A stretch of DNA of 64,000 bases, taken from Paenibacillus algicola (GTDB lineage: Bacteria; Bacillota; Bacilli; Paenibacillales; Paenibacillaceae). Every line of letters begins with the position of its first letter. Position 1 is the stretch's first letter. Shown here piece by piece: positions 21,101 through 30,038 of the stretch. The stretch is taken from NCBI RefSeq assembly GCF_005577435.1, contig NZ_CP040396.1:137501-201500 (forward strand), written 5' to 3'. The notes under the pieces are model-generated. The model searched no databases and was not told the DNA's origin. It saw only the letters and a list, made by a program, of their open reading frames with translations. The translations under genes were made by a program, and so were the position numbers.

Positions 21101-21116
21101 TGACCGGCGTCTTTTT
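21086..21116 (+). terminator. Rho-independent terminator after prs
   Basis: GACGCCGG pairs with CCGGCGTC and is followed by five T. The 5' arm lies in the last codons of prs. Confidence 0.9.
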
Positions 21117-21191
21117 CTCTGCAAGCGGCAGGAGATCATGGTATACTGTTGAGGATAGAGAGAAGCAAGTTAAAGGAGGTGTCTTGCTTCG

Positions 21192-22913
21192 ATGCATGCA
21201 AACATTCCAGGTCATCAGGACCTGCAAAATATAATTCCTATCGATTACAACGCTAATTTTTTCTTTGAACGCGCCGTGAAGTCGCTGGACCGTTTCCAAT
21301 ATGGCAAGGCGCTGAAATATTTTCGCAAGGCTGTGGAATATGAACCGGATAATCCTGTGAATCATTGCAATATGGCGGGTATATTATCAGAGACCGGTGA
21401 TTATGAGGGCTCGAACCGGGTATTGAAGCATATACTGGATCAGGTAGATTCCTCGATGACGGAATGCCATTTCTATATGGCGAACAACTACGCGAATCTG
21501 GAGCAGTTTGAAGAAGCCGAGCAGGCGCTGATTACGTATCTGGAGGAGGATTCCAGCGGCCAGTTTATGGACGAGGCCGAAGAGATGATGGAGCTGCTTC
21601 ACTATGAGCTAAACCGGCCCACGAAGGTGAACAAGATCAAGAGCCGCGAGGGCATGGTGGAGCATGAGCAGGCACGGGCGCTGCTGGAGGAAGGGAAATT
21701 CGCTCAGGCTGCCAAGCTGTTGGAGACGATTGTAGAGGACTGTCCGGACTTTATGTCGGCCCGCAATAATCTGGCGCTTGCCTTCTATTACATGGGCCGC
21801 TTCGCGAAGGCGAAGGAGGTCATCGGTGATGTGCTGGACAAGGAGCCGGGCAATCTGCATGCGCTGTGCAATCTGGCGATTTTTTATCAGCATGAGAAGG
21901 ATGAGGAAGGGCTTCACCGTCTGCTGGACATGCTGTCTGTTACGATTCCGTTTCATCAGGAGCATGTCTTCAAGCTCGCGACAACGATGGGCATTCTGGG
22001 GAGGCACGAAGCGGCCTACGGCCATTTTCGCCGTCTGACGAAGGATGAGGAATTTAGCAGTGATGCAAGCCTGTATCATTATACAGCCGTTGCAGCCTGC
22101 AACAGCGGCAGAATGGAAGATGCGGTCAGATACTGGCGTCAGTGCAAGAGGCTGGACCCGGCAAATGATGTCGCTGATTTCTACCTGGCTCAGCTGGACT
22201 CTTTGCAGGAAAGTGATTCCGGAAGCTTGAAGGTCAGCTATCACTATCATCTCCCCTTTGAAGAGCAGTTTAAGGTGTGGGAGCATGATGGAGCTGCCTT
22301 GACTGAGGAAGCGAAGAGCAATCCGTTAATCCGCTCCTCCTTCTTCTGGGCGCTTCGCCATGGCGAGCCTCACATCAAGCTGCAGGTTATACAGACGCTG
22401 GAGCTGATTGCCGATGAAGAGGTTCAGCATGCGCTGCACCTGTTTCTTCAGGAGCCAGGAGAGGATGTAGAGCTGAAAGCTGCGGCGGAGCTCGTGCTAA
22501 CGCGCTTGGAGGGAGCTTCAGGCCGGGAGGCAGCGGGCGAGATGCCCAGCGACTCGTTAAACGAGGTCCTTCCGGAGTGGCATAAGGAATGGCAGCAGGT
22601 GCTGGATCTGGCGGTCTCTATGGGACAACGGCAGGACCCTTACCGCAAAAGAGAGATGGAAAGGCTCTGGTCACAATTCCTGAGCCGGATGTATCCCGAC
22701 CTTCCGAAGATGCGTAACCTTTCCGGCTGGGCGGCAGCGCTGGAGTATACCGCCGGCAAGCTAGCGGGAGACTCGTATACGTACGAGAAGCTCGCGGAGC
22801 GCTATCAGATTTCATCCTCTACCGTGAGGCGTTACGCCCGGCAGCTGGCAATGACGGATGCCGATCGGGAAGAGGCTCGCAATAATTTTCGCCCGTTTAC
22901 AGAAAAATCGTAG
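21192..22913 (+). CDS. Tetratricopeptide-repeat protein with C-terminal helix-turn-helix-like end
   Basis: Protein of 573 residues. Residues about 15-320 contain repeated TPR units (for example [56 protein letters not shown]), a scaffold for protein contacts. A middle part has alpha-helical, HEAT-like sequence. The last 50 residues ([20 protein letters not shown]) look like a helix-turn-helix, so the protein may bind DNA or be a TPR-type regulator. AAAGGAGGTG is upstream, and an extended -10 (TGGTATACT, ending at 21147) lies in front. B. subtilis has a TPR protein, YvcD, near trxB; orthology is possible but not shown. Confidence 0.82.
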   Translation: MHANIPGHQDLQNIIPIDYNANFFFERAVKSLDRFQYGKALKYFRKAVEYEPDNPVNHCNMAGILSETGDYEGSNRVLKHILDQVDSSMTECHFYMANNYANLEQFEEAEQALITYLEEDSSGQFMDEAEEMMELLHYELNRPTKVNKIKSREGMVEHEQARALLEEGKFAQAAKLLETIVEDCPDFMSARNNLALAFYYMGRFAKAKEVIGDVLDKEPGNLHALCNLAIFYQHEKDEEGLHRLLDMLSVTIPFHQEHVFKLATTMGILGRHEAAYGHFRRLTKDEEFSSDASLYHYTAVAACNSGRMEDAVRYWRQCKRLDPANDVADFYLAQLDSLQESDSGSLKVSYHYHLPFEEQFKVWEHDGAALTEEAKSNPLIRSSFFWALRHGEPHIKLQVIQTLELIADEEVQHALHLFLQEPGEDVELKAAAELVLTRLEGASGREAAGEMPSDSLNEVLPEWHKEWQQVLDLAVSMGQRQDPYRKREMERLWSQFLSRMYPDLPKMRNLSGWAAALEYTAGKLAGDSYTYEKLAERYQISSSTVRRYARQLAMTDADREEARNNFRPFTEKS

Positions 22914-22960
22914 AACCGGGACAAGCTAACCAACAGGACCCAATAAAGGAGGCAATCTCT

Positions 22961-23914
22961 ATGTACAAATCAATCGTAATCGGAACCGGCCCTGCCGGAC
23001 TGACCGCAGCCATCTACCTGGCACGCGCGAATATGAAGCCACTGGTCATTGAAGGAATGCAGCCGGGGGGCCAGTTGACCACAACCACCGAAGTCGAGAA
23101 CTTTCCGGGATTCCCTCAAGGCATCATGGGACCTGAGCTGATGGATAATATGCGCCAGCAGGCAGAGCGCTTCGGTGCGGAATTCAAGAGCGCCTGGGTA
23201 GAGTCTGTTGATTTCTCGCAGCGTCCATTCAAGATTAATGTCGAGGGCATGGGAGAATTGCAGGCTGAGTCGGTCATCATTTCTACCGGTGCCTCGGCCA
23301 AGTATCTGGGCATTCCCGGGGAGCAGGAGAATGTGGGCCGGGGTGTCAGCACATGTGCGACCTGCGACGGCTTCTTCTTCCGCGGCAAGAAGATTATCGT
23401 GGTGGGCGGAGGCGATTCCGCGATGGAGGAAGCGAGCTTCTTAACACGCTTCGCTTCCAGCGTCACATTGGTTCACCGCCGGGAAGAGCTGCGCGCTTCC
23501 AAGATCATGCAGGATCGCGCTCGCGAGAACGAGAAAATTCAGTGGGCACTTGACCGTACGCCGCTAGAGGTCGTAACGACGGAAACGGGCGTGAAGGGCT
23601 TGAAGGTTCGGAACAACGAGACTGGCGCCGAAGAGCTGATTGAAGCGGAAGGCGTATTCGTGGCAATTGGCCATACGCCGAACACAGGCTTCCTGGGAAG
23701 CCAGATCAATACAGATCCGACCGGATATATTCTGGTGAAGCCAGGCACAACGGAGACGAATATTCCAGGCGTGTTCGCCTGCGGTGACGTGCAGGATACC
23801 CGGTATCGCCAGGCGATTACCGCAGCCGGCTCTGGCTGTATGGCTGCCATGGATTGTGAGAAGTTCATTGAAGGTCATATGGTCCATGACTGGAGCGAAA
23901 CGCTGAATCCGTAA
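22961..23914 (+). CDS. trxB: Thioredoxin reductase
   Basis: FAD/NADPH flavoenzyme of 317 residues that reduces thioredoxin. It has the FAD-binding [17 protein letters not shown] at the start, the redox-active CATC (Cys132 and Cys135), the NADPH-binding [12 protein letters not shown] and the C-terminal [28 protein letters not shown] precedes the ATG, and a terminator follows. In B. subtilis trxB also lies upstream of rapZ-yvcK-whiA-crh; here about 12.5 kb of other genes separate them. Confidence 0.97.
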   Translation: MYKSIVIGTGPAGLTAAIYLARANMKPLVIEGMQPGGQLTTTTEVENFPGFPQGIMGPELMDNMRQQAERFGAEFKSAWVESVDFSQRPFKINVEGMGELQAESVIISTGASAKYLGIPGEQENVGRGVSTCATCDGFFFRGKKIIVVGGGDSAMEEASFLTRFASSVTLVHRREELRASKIMQDRARENEKIQWALDRTPLEVVTTETGVKGLKVRNNETGAEELIEAEGVFVAIGHTPNTGFLGSQINTDPTGYILVKPGTTETNIPGVFACGDVQDTRYRQAITAAGSGCMAAMDCEKFIEGHMVHDWSETLNP

Positions 23915-23932
23915 ATGGAGCTTTGAAGGTGA

Positions 23933-23957
23933 GAGGCCGGGCAACCGGCCTCTTTTT
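23933..23957 (+). terminator. Rho-independent terminator after trxB
   Basis: GAGGCCGG-GCAA-CCGGCCTC followed by a T run. Confidence 0.93.
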
Positions 23958-24065
23958 TGCGCGGCTCTATGATATGGATGATGATGGGCGAGAGCGGGAT
24001 GTATGTTATAATGCGGATGAAATGAGGCGCGGGACAGGGTCCACGGCCGATAGAGGAGCTTACAG

Positions 24066-24548
24066 ATGCTAAACGACTATTTAAAGAAAAATAAAATGAC
24101 CTGGATTGTGCTTGCCCCCTTGCTGGGCGGCTGGTTATTTCAAGCCCTGATGACGCGGATACCTGCGTCGGGCGTGCTGATCTGGACCATTCATCTCGGA
24201 TTCGTGGTGTTCTGGTTCTGGGCCGGGCGACAGTTCTCGCAGATGAAAAAGAGTACAGCGCTCAGCTTTGTCATGGGTAACTCGCTGTGGCTAATATGTC
24301 TGCTGCTGTTTCTGTGGCAGTTTATGCTGGCCGGCGACGAATCCCGAAGCCTTGTGCTTGCACTGATGGCCCAGCTGTATGTGCTGCTGATTGTAGGATT
24401 TGGAACCCAGCTGCAGCTGCTTCTGACGGGGAGTATCGATGCTGCGCAAATCATTATTATGTCTTACATACTCATGCTGCTGGTGTTTACGGCGGGCTTT
24501 GTGTATGAGCGGGTGCGCAAGCCCAAGCCCGAGAACCACACGCTGTAA
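24066..24548 (+). CDS. Small integral membrane protein, unknown function
   Basis: Protein of 160 residues with about four hydrophobic segments (roughly 13-30, 37-53, 68-87 and 95-145), a Lys/Asn-rich start and a charged C-terminus (ERVRKPKPENH). I do not recognise a family. GAGGAG is upstream of the ATG, and an extended -10 (TGTTATAAT, hexamer 24007-24012) lies in front, so it probably has its own promoter. No neighbour suggests a role. Confidence 0.7.
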   Translation: MLNDYLKKNKMTWIVLAPLLGGWLFQALMTRIPASGVLIWTIHLGFVVFWFWAGRQFSQMKKSTALSFVMGNSLWLICLLLFLWQFMLAGDESRSLVLALMAQLYVLLIVGFGTQLQLLLTGSIDAAQIIIMSYILMLLVFTAGFVYERVRKPKPENHTL

Positions 24549-24611
24549 GCAAGAAAGCTCACCAAGGTGGGCGGATTGCATATACTATCTCAGAACAGGA
24601 CGGGTGCACAC

Positions 24612-24642
24612 TTAAAAAGCGGACGCCATGCTGGCATCCGCT
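24612..24642 (-). terminator. Rho-independent terminator of the leftward His-rich protein gene
   Basis: Read leftward, AGCGGATGCC pairs with GGCGTCCGCT (one mismatch) and is followed by a T run. It lies about 85 bases beyond the stop of the gene at 24727. Confidence 0.75.
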
Positions 24643-24726
24643 ATCGGATGGACACGGCATATGGCCATGTCAGTATGACAATGCTTTATAACGTTTGCGG
24701 ACCAGCCATGGCTATGCGCTGCGCTG

Positions 24727-25329
24727 TTAGCAGCGCTTCGACTTGGGCTTTGCGGTTCGCTTGCGCTGCAGTGAGGGGCGCGGCTTCGTCCTGGCTGGCT
24801 TGGAAGGCCCGCCTGCAGCTGCTCTTTTTTTGCGCTTCTTGAGGGTCTTCTTCGGCGTCCAGCCCTCGCTGGCCCAGCTGCAATGCTCGCTGCCGAAGGA
24901 GTGGCTGCCGCCAACACCGCTGGAGCCGTCGTATGCGCCCCACTGATCCGGCGGGTGGAGTCCATCCGGGTACAGGCCGGAATGGTGGCTCTGCGAGTGA
25001 TGACCCGTAGAGGCATGACCGCTGGAATGATGGCCGTGCGAATAGTGGCCTGCAGAGGCGTGGCCGCTGGAATGATGGCCGTGCGAAGCATGCCCGAGCG
25101 AGCCGGGGAAGCCGGATTGATGCCCATGGTGCGCCTGACTGAGCGGCTCGCCGGGGAAGTAGCCGTCGTTAGCGCCCGGGGAAGCCTGACCGCCTGAGGA
25201 CGGGGTTGCGGCGATTCCCTCTGAAGCATTGCCGGCTGCGGGAGACCACGGCCAAGCGGTGAAGGCTCTGACGCGTGCGGTTGTTCTTTTGGAATATGGA
25301 GAGACTGGCTTCGTTCTATTTGTACGCAC
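24727..25329 (-). CDS. His/Ser/Gly-rich repeat protein with basic tail; candidate CotG-like spore-coat protein
   Basis: Protein of 200 residues from a GTG start with AAAGGAG in front; the frame runs 15 codons further upstream without a ribosome site. Residues about 70-115 form 15-residue repeats such as GHASAGHYSHGHHSS and GHASTGHHSQSHHSG, encoded by 45-bp DNA repeats (copies near 25021 and 25066). A Gly/Ser-rich middle follows. The last 45 residues are strongly basic (KKTLKKRKKRAAAGG, RTKPRPSLQRKRT) and end in Cys. It is divergent from and next to the CotH kinase gene. In B. subtilis cotG and cotH are arranged the same way, and CotH phosphorylates serines in CotG repeats. Function is inferred from that context; sequence identity with CotG is not claimed. 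A CATATAATG box upstream loosely resembles a late sporulation -10. Confidence 0.68.
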   Translation of the reverse strand: MRTNRTKPVSPYSKRTTARVRAFTAWPWSPAAGNASEGIAATPSSGGQASPGANDGYFPGEPLSQAHHGHQSGFPGSLGHASHGHHSSGHASAGHYSHGHHSSGHASTGHHSQSHHSGLYPDGLHPPDQWGAYDGSSGVGGSHSFGSEHCSWASEGWTPKKTLKKRKKRAAAGGPSKPARTKPRPSLQRKRTAKPKSKRC

Positions 25330-25466
25330 TGTCCCTACTCCTTTCAAGATGGGAATGAAATCTAACTGCCACATTATATGTAATGAAGGTCAATATGGGA
25401 CTGGTTTCATGCAAGGTAGGCTGCAAGATCAGCAGCTGCCTGCCTGGGGAAGGAAGGAGGCCTGGT

Positions 25467-26510
25467 ATGGAGCTGCCGGTGTACCGAATCCTGATTGAGG
25501 ACAACAAGCTGGCCTGGCTTAACAAACACATCTGGTCGGAGCAGTTCGTCAAAGCCCGCATCTCTTATAAAGGAAAAGAGGTACCCATCTCCCTCCGTTA
25601 CCGCGGAGGGCACACCCGGGAATATCCCAAGCGCTCTTACGAAATTCGTACGGCGTCAGCCACCTATCATTTCAATGCTGAGCATGATGATCCATCATTG
25701 ATTCGTAATGCCCTGTCGTTCAAGTTATTTGAGACGTTGAAGGTACCGAGTCCCCGAACCCGTCATTGCCTGCTTTATATTAATCAACAGCGGGCGGGCG
25801 TGTATTTGCAAATTGAGGCTGTGCTGCCGCGATTTTTTCGCAGGCGGAGGATTCCCGTGAAGAGCATCATTTACGCGGTGAACCGCCATGCCGACTTCTC
25901 CCACAAAGAAAGCCGCGGGCTGTCCTGGTTCGCAGGATACCGGCTGATCGCCGGGGACGAAGGGGAGCGGCGGCGGTTCGTTGCCTTTTTGCAGGGAATG
26001 CATGAAGGGAGCAGGGCGGAGAGGGCGCAGTTTCTTGAGCAGCATCTTCACGTGGAGCAGTATTTACGCTGGCTATGCGGGGCGGTGCTGACAGGGAATT
26101 ATGACGGATTCAATCAAAACTATACGATCTACGAGCATGGAGAAACCCGGCGTTATCAGATGCTGCCTTGGGATTACGAGGGCACCTGGGGGCGCAACTG
26201 CTACGGAAAGAGAGTAGGGGCGGATTTGGTCCGGATTACGGGATATAACAAGCTGACCGAGCAGATTTTGAGCATCCCCTCCTACCGCAGGCTGTACCGG
26301 AGCCTGCTGCTTCACAGCATGGATACGGTGTTTACTCCGCATAAGCAGCTGGAGCAGGCGGGAGAGCGGTTTGATGCTATCGCAGGGGAGCTATACAAGG
26401 ATAAGGAATACAAATGGAGCAGGCAGGAAATCCAGGCTGATCTCGGCGTCATCTACCGCTACATCCAGGATCGCAGAGGGTATATTTACAGCCGGCTTCA
26501 TCAGCTGTGA
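25467..26510 (+). CDS. cotH: CotH-family spore-coat protein kinase
   Basis: Protein of 347 residues of the CotH kinase family. Visible are RYRGGHTREYPKRSYEI (about 48-64), SFKLFETLKVPSPRTRHCLL, and the catalytic-site segments GNYDGFNQNYTIYEH and MLPWDYEGTWG with the paired acidic residues expected to bind magnesium. The frame could start at 25383, but AAGGAGG fits the ATG at 25467. In B. subtilis CotH phosphorylates CotB and CotG and is needed for outer-coat assembly. The divergent His/Ser-rich gene next door is the likely substrate. No signal peptide or membrane segment is seen, fitting action in the mother-cell cytoplasm. Confidence 0.88.
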   Translation: MELPVYRILIEDNKLAWLNKHIWSEQFVKARISYKGKEVPISLRYRGGHTREYPKRSYEIRTASATYHFNAEHDDPSLIRNALSFKLFETLKVPSPRTRHCLLYINQQRAGVYLQIEAVLPRFFRRRRIPVKSIIYAVNRHADFSHKESRGLSWFAGYRLIAGDEGERRRFVAFLQGMHEGSRAERAQFLEQHLHVEQYLRWLCGAVLTGNYDGFNQNYTIYEHGETRRYQMLPWDYEGTWGRNCYGKRVGADLVRITGYNKLTEQILSIPSYRRLYRSLLLHSMDTVFTPHKQLEQAGERFDAIAGELYKDKEYKWSRQEIQADLGVIYRYIQDRRGYIYSRLHQL

Positions 26511-26552
26511 ACGTATTGGTATTCCCCCGGGACATATAGTAGCTAACAAAGA

Positions 26553-26593
26553 AAAATAACCAGCCAGGTATAACACCCTGAGCTGGTTATTTT
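26553..26593. terminator. Bidirectional terminator between cotH and the siderophore-binding protein gene
   Basis: AAAATAACCAGC pairs perfectly with GCTGGTTATTTT around a 17-base loop. The A and T ends give U tracts in both directions for these convergent genes. Confidence 0.8.
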
Positions 26594-26680
26594 GCCGTAT
26601 ATATGCTTTTGTCTTACAGATGTGGGCATCCTTAAAATATAATGATCTACTTGGGGGATGGCTCCCTTGCTGGGTTTACA

Positions 26681-27691
26681 TTAATTGACTTCGAAGTAAG
26701 TCGCAATCTCTTCCAGCAGGAGGTTGGCTGCGAGGTAGCCGCCAGCCAGGTTCCATACAACCTCGTTCACTTGATGAACCTCGCCGGTCTTGGCCACATT
26801 TAGGCTCTGGAAGAGCGGCTCGTTCATCCACTCCTCGGCTGCCTTCTGAGCATCGGTGGAGCCTACATCCTCCTGCACGAAGTAGAACATCACGTCACCG
26901 TCCATCGCCGGAATACGTTCCTTCGTCAGCTTCTCTACGAACTCGTTCTTGTCCTGTTCGGCAGGTCTGGCAATGCCGAGCTGCTCCAGCATGACGCCGC
27001 TAAAGCTGTCCTTCATGTAGGTACGGACATCTGCTGCTGTGAAACGAACGACAGACACTTTCGTATTCGCCTTCTCGCCAAGCTTGGATTTCACTTCCTC
27101 CACACGCTTGTCAAAATCAGCAAAAGCTTGCTCGCCTTCGGCTTTCTTGTTTACCGCCTCGGCATACAGCGTCATATTGTTCTTCCAGTTGCCGGACAGT
27201 TCTTCGGCAAATACAGTCGGAGCAATCTGCTTCAGCTGATCATAAATTTGCTCGTGACGAACCTTGTTGCCGATAATGAGATCCGGCTTCAGTCCCGCAA
27301 TCAGCTCGATGTTCGGCTGGGTTTCCTCCCCCAGCACTTCAACGCCTTCCATCTGGTCCTTAATATGATCATACCAAGGGTCACCTACCCAGGATTGAAC
27401 GGCACCGACAGGCTTCACGCCAACGGCCAGCAGCGCTTCTGTACCTTCGTTCGTCAGCACGACGACGCGCTCCGGTGTGCCTGTCAGCGTCTCTTCTCCC
27501 ATTGCATGCTTGATGGTGCGGGACTCGCCTTCTGCAGCACTACCTTCGTTCGTGTTGTTATTGGAGCCGGAAGCCGCCGGCGTCTCTGCTGGAGTATCAC
27601 TGCTGGAGCTTCCACCGCAGGCCGAAACGATCAGCAGCATGGACAAGGCCAACAGAACCAGCCAGGATTTATTACGGAATAAAGATGACAT
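26681..27691 (-). CDS. Iron-siderophore ABC transporter substrate-binding lipoprotein
   Basis: Lipoprotein of about 336 residues with a signal peptide and lipobox ending at Cys25 (SMLLIVSAC), then a Ser/Asn-rich linker and a periplasmic-binding-protein fold of the FecB/FhuD type (RVVVLTNEGTEALLAVGVKP, NIELIAGLKPDLIIGNKVR). It captures a ferric siderophore at the cell surface; the siderophore cannot be told. A longer frame begins at 27748 in the promoter region. The ATG at 27691 has AAGGGGAGAG upstream. Its promoter overlaps a Fur box, and the two permease genes are transcribed in the opposite direction. Confidence 0.93.
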   Translation of the reverse strand: MSSLFRNKSWLVLLALSMLLIVSACGGSSSSDTPAETPAASGSNNNTNEGSAAEGESRTIKHAMGEETLTGTPERVVVLTNEGTEALLAVGVKPVGAVQSWVGDPWYDHIKDQMEGVEVLGEETQPNIELIAGLKPDLIIGNKVRHEQIYDQLKQIAPTVFAEELSGNWKNNMTLYAEAVNKKAEGEQAFADFDKRVEEVKSKLGEKANTKVSVVRFTAADVRTYMKDSFSGVMLEQLGIARPAEQDKNEFVEKLTKERIPAMDGDVMFYFVQEDVGSTDAQKAAEEWMNEPLFQSLNVAKTGEVHQVNEVVWNLAGGYLAANLLLEEIATYFEVN

Positions 27692-27726
27692 GTTTAATGC
27701 TCTCCCCTTATGTACATTTTTATATA

Positions 27727-27747
27727 TGATAATGACAATCATTATCA
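27727..27747. promoter_or_regulatory. Fur box in front of the siderophore-binding protein gene
   Basis: Palindrome TGATAATGACAATC-ATTATCA, a near-perfect match to the classic Fur site. It lies just downstream of the leftward -10, so iron-loaded Fur should block transcription. Confidence 0.93.
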
Positions 27748-27756
27748 ATTAACTAA

Positions 27757-27785
27757 AATATAAAATGATAACAAGCACTTGTCAA
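27757..27785 (-). promoter_or_regulatory. Promoter of the siderophore-binding protein gene
   Basis: Read leftward: TTGACA, 17 bases, TATATT. Confidence 0.85.
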
Positions 27786-27794
27786 GACTTTAAA

Positions 27795-27809
27795 TGAAAA
27801 TGATTATCA
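27795..27809. promoter_or_regulatory. Fur box in front of the permease genes
   Basis: TGAAAATGATTATCA matches the 7-1-7 Fur motif (TGATAAT-N-ATTATCA) at all but one position. It lies just upstream of the rightward -35, between the two divergent promoters. Confidence 0.85.
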
Positions 27810-27815
27810 CATTCA

Positions 27816-27844
27816 TTGACACGTAAAGCGCTCACATCTACAAT
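27816..27844 (+). promoter_or_regulatory. Promoter of the siderophore permease genes
   Basis: TTGACA (27816-27821), 17 bases, TACAAT (27839-27844). Confidence 0.88.
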
Positions 27845-27894
27845 AAAGGGGTTGATTGAACCATTAAACATCCTTTAGGGAGTGGAATACCATC

Positions 27895-28905
27895 ATGGGA
27901 GTGCTTCAAAGCCGCAATGCCCGGCTCTGGGGATTGCTTGGGGGGCTGGTCCTGCTGCTGGCAGTCATGCTGATGAGCATCTTGCTGGGTTTGCAAAATT
28001 TCAATTTCAGCATGCTGCTGGATACCTATCAAGCCTTCAATGGCTCTACCGAGCATATGATTATTCGCGATACGCGGGTGCCGCGGACCTTGATCGGAGC
28101 CATGGTCGGTGCGGGGCTTGCAGCCTCGGGAGCCGTTATGCAGGCCATCACCCGCAATCCGCTGGCGTCTCCGTCCATATTCGGCATTAATTCCGGCGCC
28201 GTACTGTGCATCGTCATTGCGATTGCCGTTCTTGGGGGCGGTTTGACCATGAGCGGCATGATCTGGATTGCGTTTGCAGGCGCGGCCCTGACCGCTCTGC
28301 TTGTGTTCGTGCTTGGCTTTAGCGGGCCCGGGGGCTTTGCCCCCGTCAAGCTGACTCTGGCAGGCTCCGCCATTGCGGCATTTTCGGCCTCCATCACCTC
28401 AGGCATTATTCTGATTGATAAGCAGTCACTGGATCAGGCGATGTTCTGGATGATCGGCTCTGTCGTGAACCGGAGCATCGAGCACGTCACGGCGATGCTT
28501 CCGTATTTCGCAGCCGGCATGGTCGTGGCGCTGCTGCTGGCAAGAGCCTTGAATGTAGCCATGCTGGGCGATGATGTGTCCAAGGGACTCGGCATCTCGT
28601 TGCTTCTGGTGCGGGCCGGTGCCTGTGTGTCGGTCGTGCTGCTCGCCGGCAGCGGCGTTGCGGTTGCGGGGCCGATTGCTTTTGTCGGGATTGTGGTCCC
28701 GCATCTGTGCCGCTCGCTGGTCGGTCACGACCATCGCTGGCTCATTCCTTACTGTGCCATTGGCGGTGGGATCCTGCTCGTCTCAGGGGATCTGGTCTCG
28801 CGCTTCATTATTATGCCAAAAGAGGTGCCTGTGGGGGTTGCCATGGCATTGATTGGCGTTCCATTTCTGATTTATATCGTACGGAGGAAGTCCTATGTCT
28901 TATAA
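27895..28905 (+). CDS. Iron-siderophore ABC transporter permease, FecCD family (first)
   Basis: Protein of 336 residues with about ten membrane segments and family motifs: RDTRVPRTLIGAMVGAGLAASGAVMQAITRNPLASP near the start (quoted parts RVPRTLIGAM and GAVMQAITRNPLASP), then GPIAFVGIVVPHLCR and the final VGVAMALIGVPFLIYI. It forms one half of the membrane channel for ferric siderophores. Its 3' end overlaps the next permease by 11 bases, so the two are translated together. The promoter and Fur box are directly upstream. Confidence 0.93.
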   Translation: MGVLQSRNARLWGLLGGLVLLLAVMLMSILLGLQNFNFSMLLDTYQAFNGSTEHMIIRDTRVPRTLIGAMVGAGLAASGAVMQAITRNPLASPSIFGINSGAVLCIVIAIAVLGGGLTMSGMIWIAFAGAALTALLVFVLGFSGPGGFAPVKLTLAGSAIAAFSASITSGIILIDKQSLDQAMFWMIGSVVNRSIEHVTAMLPYFAAGMVVALLLARALNVAMLGDDVSKGLGISLLLVRAGACVSVVLLAGSGVAVAGPIAFVGIVVPHLCRSLVGHDHRWLIPYCAIGGGILLVSGDLVSRFIIMPKEVPVGVAMALIGVPFLIYIVRRKSYVL

Positions 28906-29920
28906 ACTGAATGCAGTCCGCCACGATCCTGCCTCCCGCCGCCGAAGAAATGCGCTCATCTTAAGCGTGCTTTCGCTGCTGGTCATCCTGCTAGTGCTGA
29001 TCAGCATCTCGGTCGGCAGCACCACAATTCCGCTGCTAGAGGTAGCCGCTTCCCTGCTGGGGCTTGGAGAGAGCGGCAGTTCCTTGATTGTCATCCAGTT
29101 CCGTCTGCCCCGAGTCTTGGCTGCCTTGCTGGTAGGAGCCATGCTGGCGGTAGCCGGCGCCTTGCTGCAGGGCGTGATTCGTAATCCGCTCGCTGCCCCG
29201 GATCTGATCGGTGTCACCGGCGGGGCCTCTGTGGTGGTCGTGGCCTTTATGACTCTGTACACCGGCGCATTCAGCTATCACTTCATTCCGGTGCTGGCGA
29301 TTCTCGGGGCACTGGGAGCGGGCATGCTGGTATACGTGCTGGCGTGGAAGAATGGCGTTTCACCGCTGCGGCTCGTGCTGATCGGCGTAGGCATTTCGAC
29401 AGCCCTCAGCGCGATGACCACGTTCCTGCTGATCAGCGGCACAGCTTATCATGCGGCTCAGGTGCTGAACTGGATTACGGGCAGCGTCTATGGCACAGGC
29501 TGGAAGCAGGTTGCGGCCATCGCGCCCTGGGCAGGTGTCATCATTCCGCTGTCCTTTCTCTTCTCCCGCTCGCTGAACGCGCAGTCGATGGGCGATACGG
29601 TCGCTATCGGGCTTGGAACGCGGATTCAGCGGGACAGGATGCTCATTATTCTATGCAGCATTGCCCTGGCGGGAGCGGCGGTGGGCATTGCCGGCACGCT
29701 GTCCTTTATCGGCTTGATTGCTCCGCATATCGCAAGGCGACTGGTAGGCAGCGCCTACGGCATCCTGATGCCAACCGCGGCGCTGATCGGCGCGGTCATT
29801 CTGCTGCTGGCGGACCTCGCCGGGCGGATGCTGTTCCAGCCGCTGGACATACCGGCAGGCGTGTTTACCGCTGCGATTGGTGCGCCGTTCTTTTTTTACC
29901 TGTTATATAAAAGAATGTAG
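28895..29920 (+). CDS. Iron-siderophore ABC transporter permease, FecCD family (second)
   Basis: Protein of 341 residues with the same fold as its upstream neighbour: FRLPRVLAALLVGAMLAVAG, LLQGVIRNPLAAPDLIGVTG, LSFIGLIAPHIARRLVG and a C-terminal IPAGVFTAAIGAPFFFYLL. It is the second half of the channel. AGGAAG precedes the ATG inside the end of the first permease. No ATPase gene follows. As in the Feu and Yfm systems of B. subtilis, an ATPase encoded elsewhere (for example YusV/FhuC type) must power it. Confidence 0.93.
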   Translation: MSYKLNAVRHDPASRRRRNALILSVLSLLVILLVLISISVGSTTIPLLEVAASLLGLGESGSSLIVIQFRLPRVLAALLVGAMLAVAGALLQGVIRNPLAAPDLIGVTGGASVVVVAFMTLYTGAFSYHFIPVLAILGALGAGMLVYVLAWKNGVSPLRLVLIGVGISTALSAMTTFLLISGTAYHAAQVLNWITGSVYGTGWKQVAAIAPWAGVIIPLSFLFSRSLNAQSMGDTVAIGLGTRIQRDRMLIILCSIALAGAAVGIAGTLSFIGLIAPHIARRLVGSAYGILMPTAALIGAVILLLADLAGRMLFQPLDIPAGVFTAAIGAPFFFYLLYKRM

Positions 29921-29930
29921 CTTCCCATGA

Positions 29931-29963
29931 AGTGCCGTTGTCTCTAGAGAGAGCGGCGCTTTT
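29931..29963 (+). terminator. Rho-independent terminator after the siderophore permeases
   Basis: AGTGCCGTTGTCTCT pairs with AGAGAGAGCGGCGCT (with G-U and one mismatch), then TTTT. Confidence 0.8.
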
Positions 29964-30038
29964 GTATATCCAACCTGTGATATAATGGACCGAAAGCCCG
30001 GCAGGGAGCCGTGACCATTCAGAATGGAGAGAGAACCG

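Noticed and set aside
24612..25229. 205-residue minus-strand frame overlapping the His-rich gene
   Set aside because: It is another frame of the same repeat DNA, runs through the terminator hairpin and lacks a ribosome site. The frame ending at 24727 has AAAGGAG, a GTG start and repeat logic.
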